The position numbers were made by a program, and so were the translations under genes. A model generated the notes under the pieces. It had not been told where the DNA came from. It saw only the letters and a list, made by a program, of their open reading frames with translations, and did no database searches. Positions 61,911 to 64,000 of a stretch of 64,000 nucleotides of DNA are shown piece by piece. Source of the stretch: JBJHAX01 sp050480705 (lineage in GTDB: Bacteria > Actinomycetota > Nitriliruptoria > Nitriliruptorales > Nitriliruptoraceae); the NCBI GenBank assembly GCA_050480705.1, contig JBJHAX010000010.1, positions 3,423 through 67,422 on the forward strand. The letters are read 5' to 3'. Positions within the stretch are counted from its first letter, which is position 1; the number at the start of each line of letters is the position of its first letter.

Positions 61911-63083
61911 TCAGCCGGCTGGCGCTGCCATGCGCTGCTGGTAGATCGGCAACGCCAACGCCAGCAGCAGCCGTTCGAGTTGCAGATCGGGATTGCCGTT
62001 GCGGTCGAGCGCGTCGCGGCACGCTTCGACCGCTTCGAGACACGCGACGACCTGCGCGGCGCTCAGCAGCGTCGTGTCACGGTGGACTTCGCGAACGTGG
62101 TCGATGTTGACGAGTTGCTCGTCGGGGCCACCGGCACCGGCCACGAGCAGGTCGCGGAGCCAACCGGCGAGGTCATCGAGCACGAGGTCGAGTGCGCGGC
62201 GGCGTTCTTCGCGCTCGCGGCGCTCGAACCTGCGGGTCAGCCGGGTCTTCACGCCGGGTGGCCAGCCGCGGCCGCCGTCCACTCCGAACGACGCCTCGAG
62301 GTCCTCGAGTTCGCGGCGGTTGGCCTCCTTGGTCGCCTCGACACGCGACGACGCCCAGGTCGTGAGCTCCTTTGCGAGCGGCACGACAACACCCGGCCCC
62401 TGGGTCGCGAGCCGGCCCAGGATCGTCAAGTGTGCGCGTCTGGCTTCGGCGACCTGCGGGTCGGCGAGTGCACGCAAGCGCTCAGGTGACCCGAGCGAGG
62501 CCCGCACCAGCGGTTCGCGCTGGTCCTCGTCGACCTGCAGGCGCGCCGCCAGTTCACGCATCGGTTCGGGACCCCACGGGGTGAGGTCGAGCCGGCGGCA
62601 GCGGGAGACGACCGTGTCGAGCAACGCGGCGGCGTCCTGCACGTCGAGGACCCACACGACGGAAGCTGGCGGCTCCTCGAGGATCTTGAGAAAGGCGTTC
62701 TGTGCGGCCTCGTTCATCCGGTCGGCCCGCGCGATCCGAAGGACCCGCCGCCGCCCCTCGGTCATGGTGCGTGTCGCCGCCGCCATCCACTCGCCCCGCA
62801 CCGACTCGACGACGTGCTGCGCACCGTCGGGTTCGAAGTCCGCAACGGCCGGATGGGCGCCGCGCCCGATCCGCTGGCACGTCTCACAGGTGCCGCAGCC
62901 GGCGTCGTCGGCCGGAGCCGGACAGTTGATCGCCATCGCGAGCGCATGGACGACCTCGACCTGCCCGACACCGGCGGGTCCGACGAGCAGCCACGCGTGC
63001 GCCACCGTGTCGGCCTGCACCGCACGGCGCAGGACGGTGACGGCCGCGGGCTGGCCGATGACGCGCTCCCACGCGTCGGTCAC
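61911..63083 (-). CDS. holB: DNA polymerase III subunit delta prime
   Basis: 390 residues. The clamp-loader delta-prime subunit has a degenerate P-loop (GPAGVGQVEVV, the Lys replaced by Gln), so it does not hydrolyse ATP, consistent with delta prime rather than gamma/tau. A zinc-binding Cys cluster (CPAPADDAGCGTCETCQR) and LKILEEPPASVVWVL with the sensor-1-like SRCRRL are present. The C-terminal third is a helical collar domain. The start overlaps the tmk stop by 4 bp. tmk-holB order is conserved in bacteria. Confidence 0.93.
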   Translation of the reverse strand: MTDAWERVIGQPAAVTVLRRAVQADTVAHAWLLVGPAGVGQVEVVHALAMAINCPAPADDAGCGTCETCQRIGRGAHPAVADFEPDGAQHVVESVRGEWMAAATRTMTEGRRRVLRIARADRMNEAAQNAFLKILEEPPASVVWVLDVQDAAALLDTVVSRCRRLDLTPWGPEPMRELAARLQVDEDQREPLVRASLGSPERLRALADPQVAEARRAHLTILGRLATQGPGVVVPLAKELTTWASSRVEATKEANRRELEDLEASFGVDGGRGWPPGVKTRLTRRFERREREERRRALDLVLDDLAGWLRDLLVAGAGGPDEQLVNIDHVREVHRDTTLLSAAQVVACLEAVEACRDALDRNGNPDLQLERLLLALALPIYQQRMAAPAG

Positions 63084-64000
63084 GACTCCGCCGCTTCGGA
63101 GGCGCCATTGGATTCGTTGGTCGCAAGCCTTGCGGCGACCGCGTCGCGGATGCGGGCGTGGACCTCTTCGACCTCGCCGGTCGCGTCGACGACGAGATAG
63201 CGGTCGGGATCGGCGGCGGCGCGGGCCAGGTAAGCCTCGCGGACCCGCCGGTGGAACTCGTGGCCTTCGGCTTCGAGCCGGTCCGGGGCACGCCCGTCGG
63301 TCGCGCGACGCAGCCCTTCGGCCGGGTCGATGTCGAGCAGCACGACCAGGTCGGGGTCGAGGCCGCCCGTCGCCCAGCGGTTCAGCGCGATGACTTCGTC
63401 GTCGCCGAGATCACGCGCCACACCCTGGTACACCACCGACGAGTCGACGAAACGGTCGCAGAGCACCACCGCGCCTTTCTCGAGCGCCGGGCGGATCACT
63501 TCGTCGACGTGCTGTGCCCGCGCGGCCGCGTACAGCAGCGCTTCGGTGAGCGGCCGCATCTCGCCGGGGGCGAGCAGCACCTCGCGGATGCCTTCGCCCA
63601 GCGGGGTCCCGCCCGGCTCGCGCGTGACGACGACGTCGTGGCCTTCGCGTTCCACCGCACCGCGCAGCAGGCGGATCTGGGTGGACTTGCCCGCGCCGTC
63701 GCCCCCTTCGAACGCAACGAACAGCCCATGGTGGACTGGCGCGAGATCGGGGGCGGCGTCGGGGAGCACCAGGCCCGTTTCGACCCTCTCGCCGACCACT
63801 GCGCGGTGCAGCGCGCGGCCGGTTGCCAACGCCCCGACGAACGCGAGCACGCCTGCGGCGATCAAGGTGATGCGCACCCCGCCGAACGTGTAGGGGTAGA
63901 GCAACGCCTGGGTGCCGTCCTCGAAGGTGGTCAGCACCCGCCGCTCGCGGCCGAGCAGACCGATCATCGTCGGCACGACGATCGTCGAGCCGAAGATGGC
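63080..64000 (-). CDS. tmk: Membrane transporter-like protein fused to thymidylate kinase (partial)
   Basis: The frame stays open to the right edge, so the 5-prime part is missing. The C-terminal ~215 residues are dTMP kinase: P-loop FEGGDGAGKSTQIRLL, VTREPGGTPLGEGIREVL, and the DRFVDSSVVYQG loop. It phosphorylates dTMP to dTDP. Before it lies a membrane helix (FGGVRITLIAAGVLAFVGALATG) and, at the edge, IVVPTMIGLLGRERR, as in the MFS-permease-tmk fusions known in some Actinobacteria. The linker LPDAAPDLAPVHHG joins them. How much of the transporter is present cannot be seen. Confidence 0.9.
   Translation of the reverse strand, partial: AIFGSTIVVPTMIGLLGRERRVLTTFEDGTQALLYPYTFGGVRITLIAAGVLAFVGALATGRALHRAVVGERVETGLVLPDAAPDLAPVHHGLFVAFEGGDGAGKSTQIRLLRGAVEREGHDVVVTREPGGTPLGEGIREVLLAPGEMRPLTEALLYAAARAQHVDEVIRPALEKGAVVLCDRFVDSSVVYQGVARDLGDDEVIALNRWATGGLDPDLVVLLDIDPAEGLRRATDGRAPDRLEAEGHEFHRRVREAYLARAAADPDRYLVVDATGEVEEVHARIRDAVAARLATNESNGASEAAES

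Overview
The window is high-GC DNA from an actinobacterium. Start codons are often GTG and genes commonly overlap by 4 bp. The gene content is actinobacterial: CarD, DisA, ClpC with a UVR domain, a dTMP kinase fused to a transporter-like membrane protein, and a DUF2342 metalloprotease beside tilS. The left 25 kb keeps the gene order of the Mycobacterium tuberculosis block that runs from the DUF2342 gene and tilS to cysS. radA, lsr2 and panD are absent from their usual places. A deep-branching class such as Nitriliruptoria or Acidimicrobiia fits, but that is an inference. Ten Ns inside ispD show that this is a draft assembly.

Left block (1-25341, almost all minus strand). In order along the plus coordinate it holds cysS (partial), ispF, ispD, a PIN-TRAM protein, carD, disA, a DEAH helicase, mutY, a DtxR-type regulator, a divergent FAD oxidoreductase, clpC, lysS, coaX, nadC, panC, a DUF2520 dehydrogenase-like protein, folK, folB, folP, folE, ftsH, hpt, tilS, a zinc metalloprotease and a small membrane protein. 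It covers isoprenoid precursors, NAD, pantothenate and folate synthesis, protein quality control and genome maintenance.

Middle (25600-51300). After a pirin and a secreted lysozyme-like protein comes a tightly overlapping minus-strand operon: a polar amino-acid type ABC transporter (binding protein, permease, ATPase), two tandem S-adenosylhomocysteine-hydrolase-like proteins and an adenosine-type amidohydrolase. I read it as uptake and breakdown of an amino-acid-bearing nucleoside such as S-adenosylhomocysteine; it is the most interesting system here. Divergent from it is a plus-strand operon with a monooxygenase-fold protein, a cobalamin-binding protein with a photoreceptor-like Wx9EH motif, and a soluble histidine kinase. 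Then follow a lipoprotein, ilvD with a divergent MmyB-type regulator and shared operator, MarC and Ada, an ArsR/AHSA1 pair with a leaderless promoter, a ketopantoate-reductase-like protein, an alpha/beta hydrolase, map, a large two-part membrane protein, and a fatty acid desaturase with an upstream palindromic operator.

Right part (51300-64000). A broken ATPase gene and two 36-bp direct repeats bracket a HEPN/nucleotidyltransferase toxin-antitoxin pair. Next is an ECF sigma factor, anti-sigma factor and M15 peptidase operon, then a membrane-anchored cupredoxin, small lipo- and membrane proteins, two RibD/DHFR-like reductases, a tRNA-Thr(CGU), and holB followed by the partial transporter-tmk fusion.
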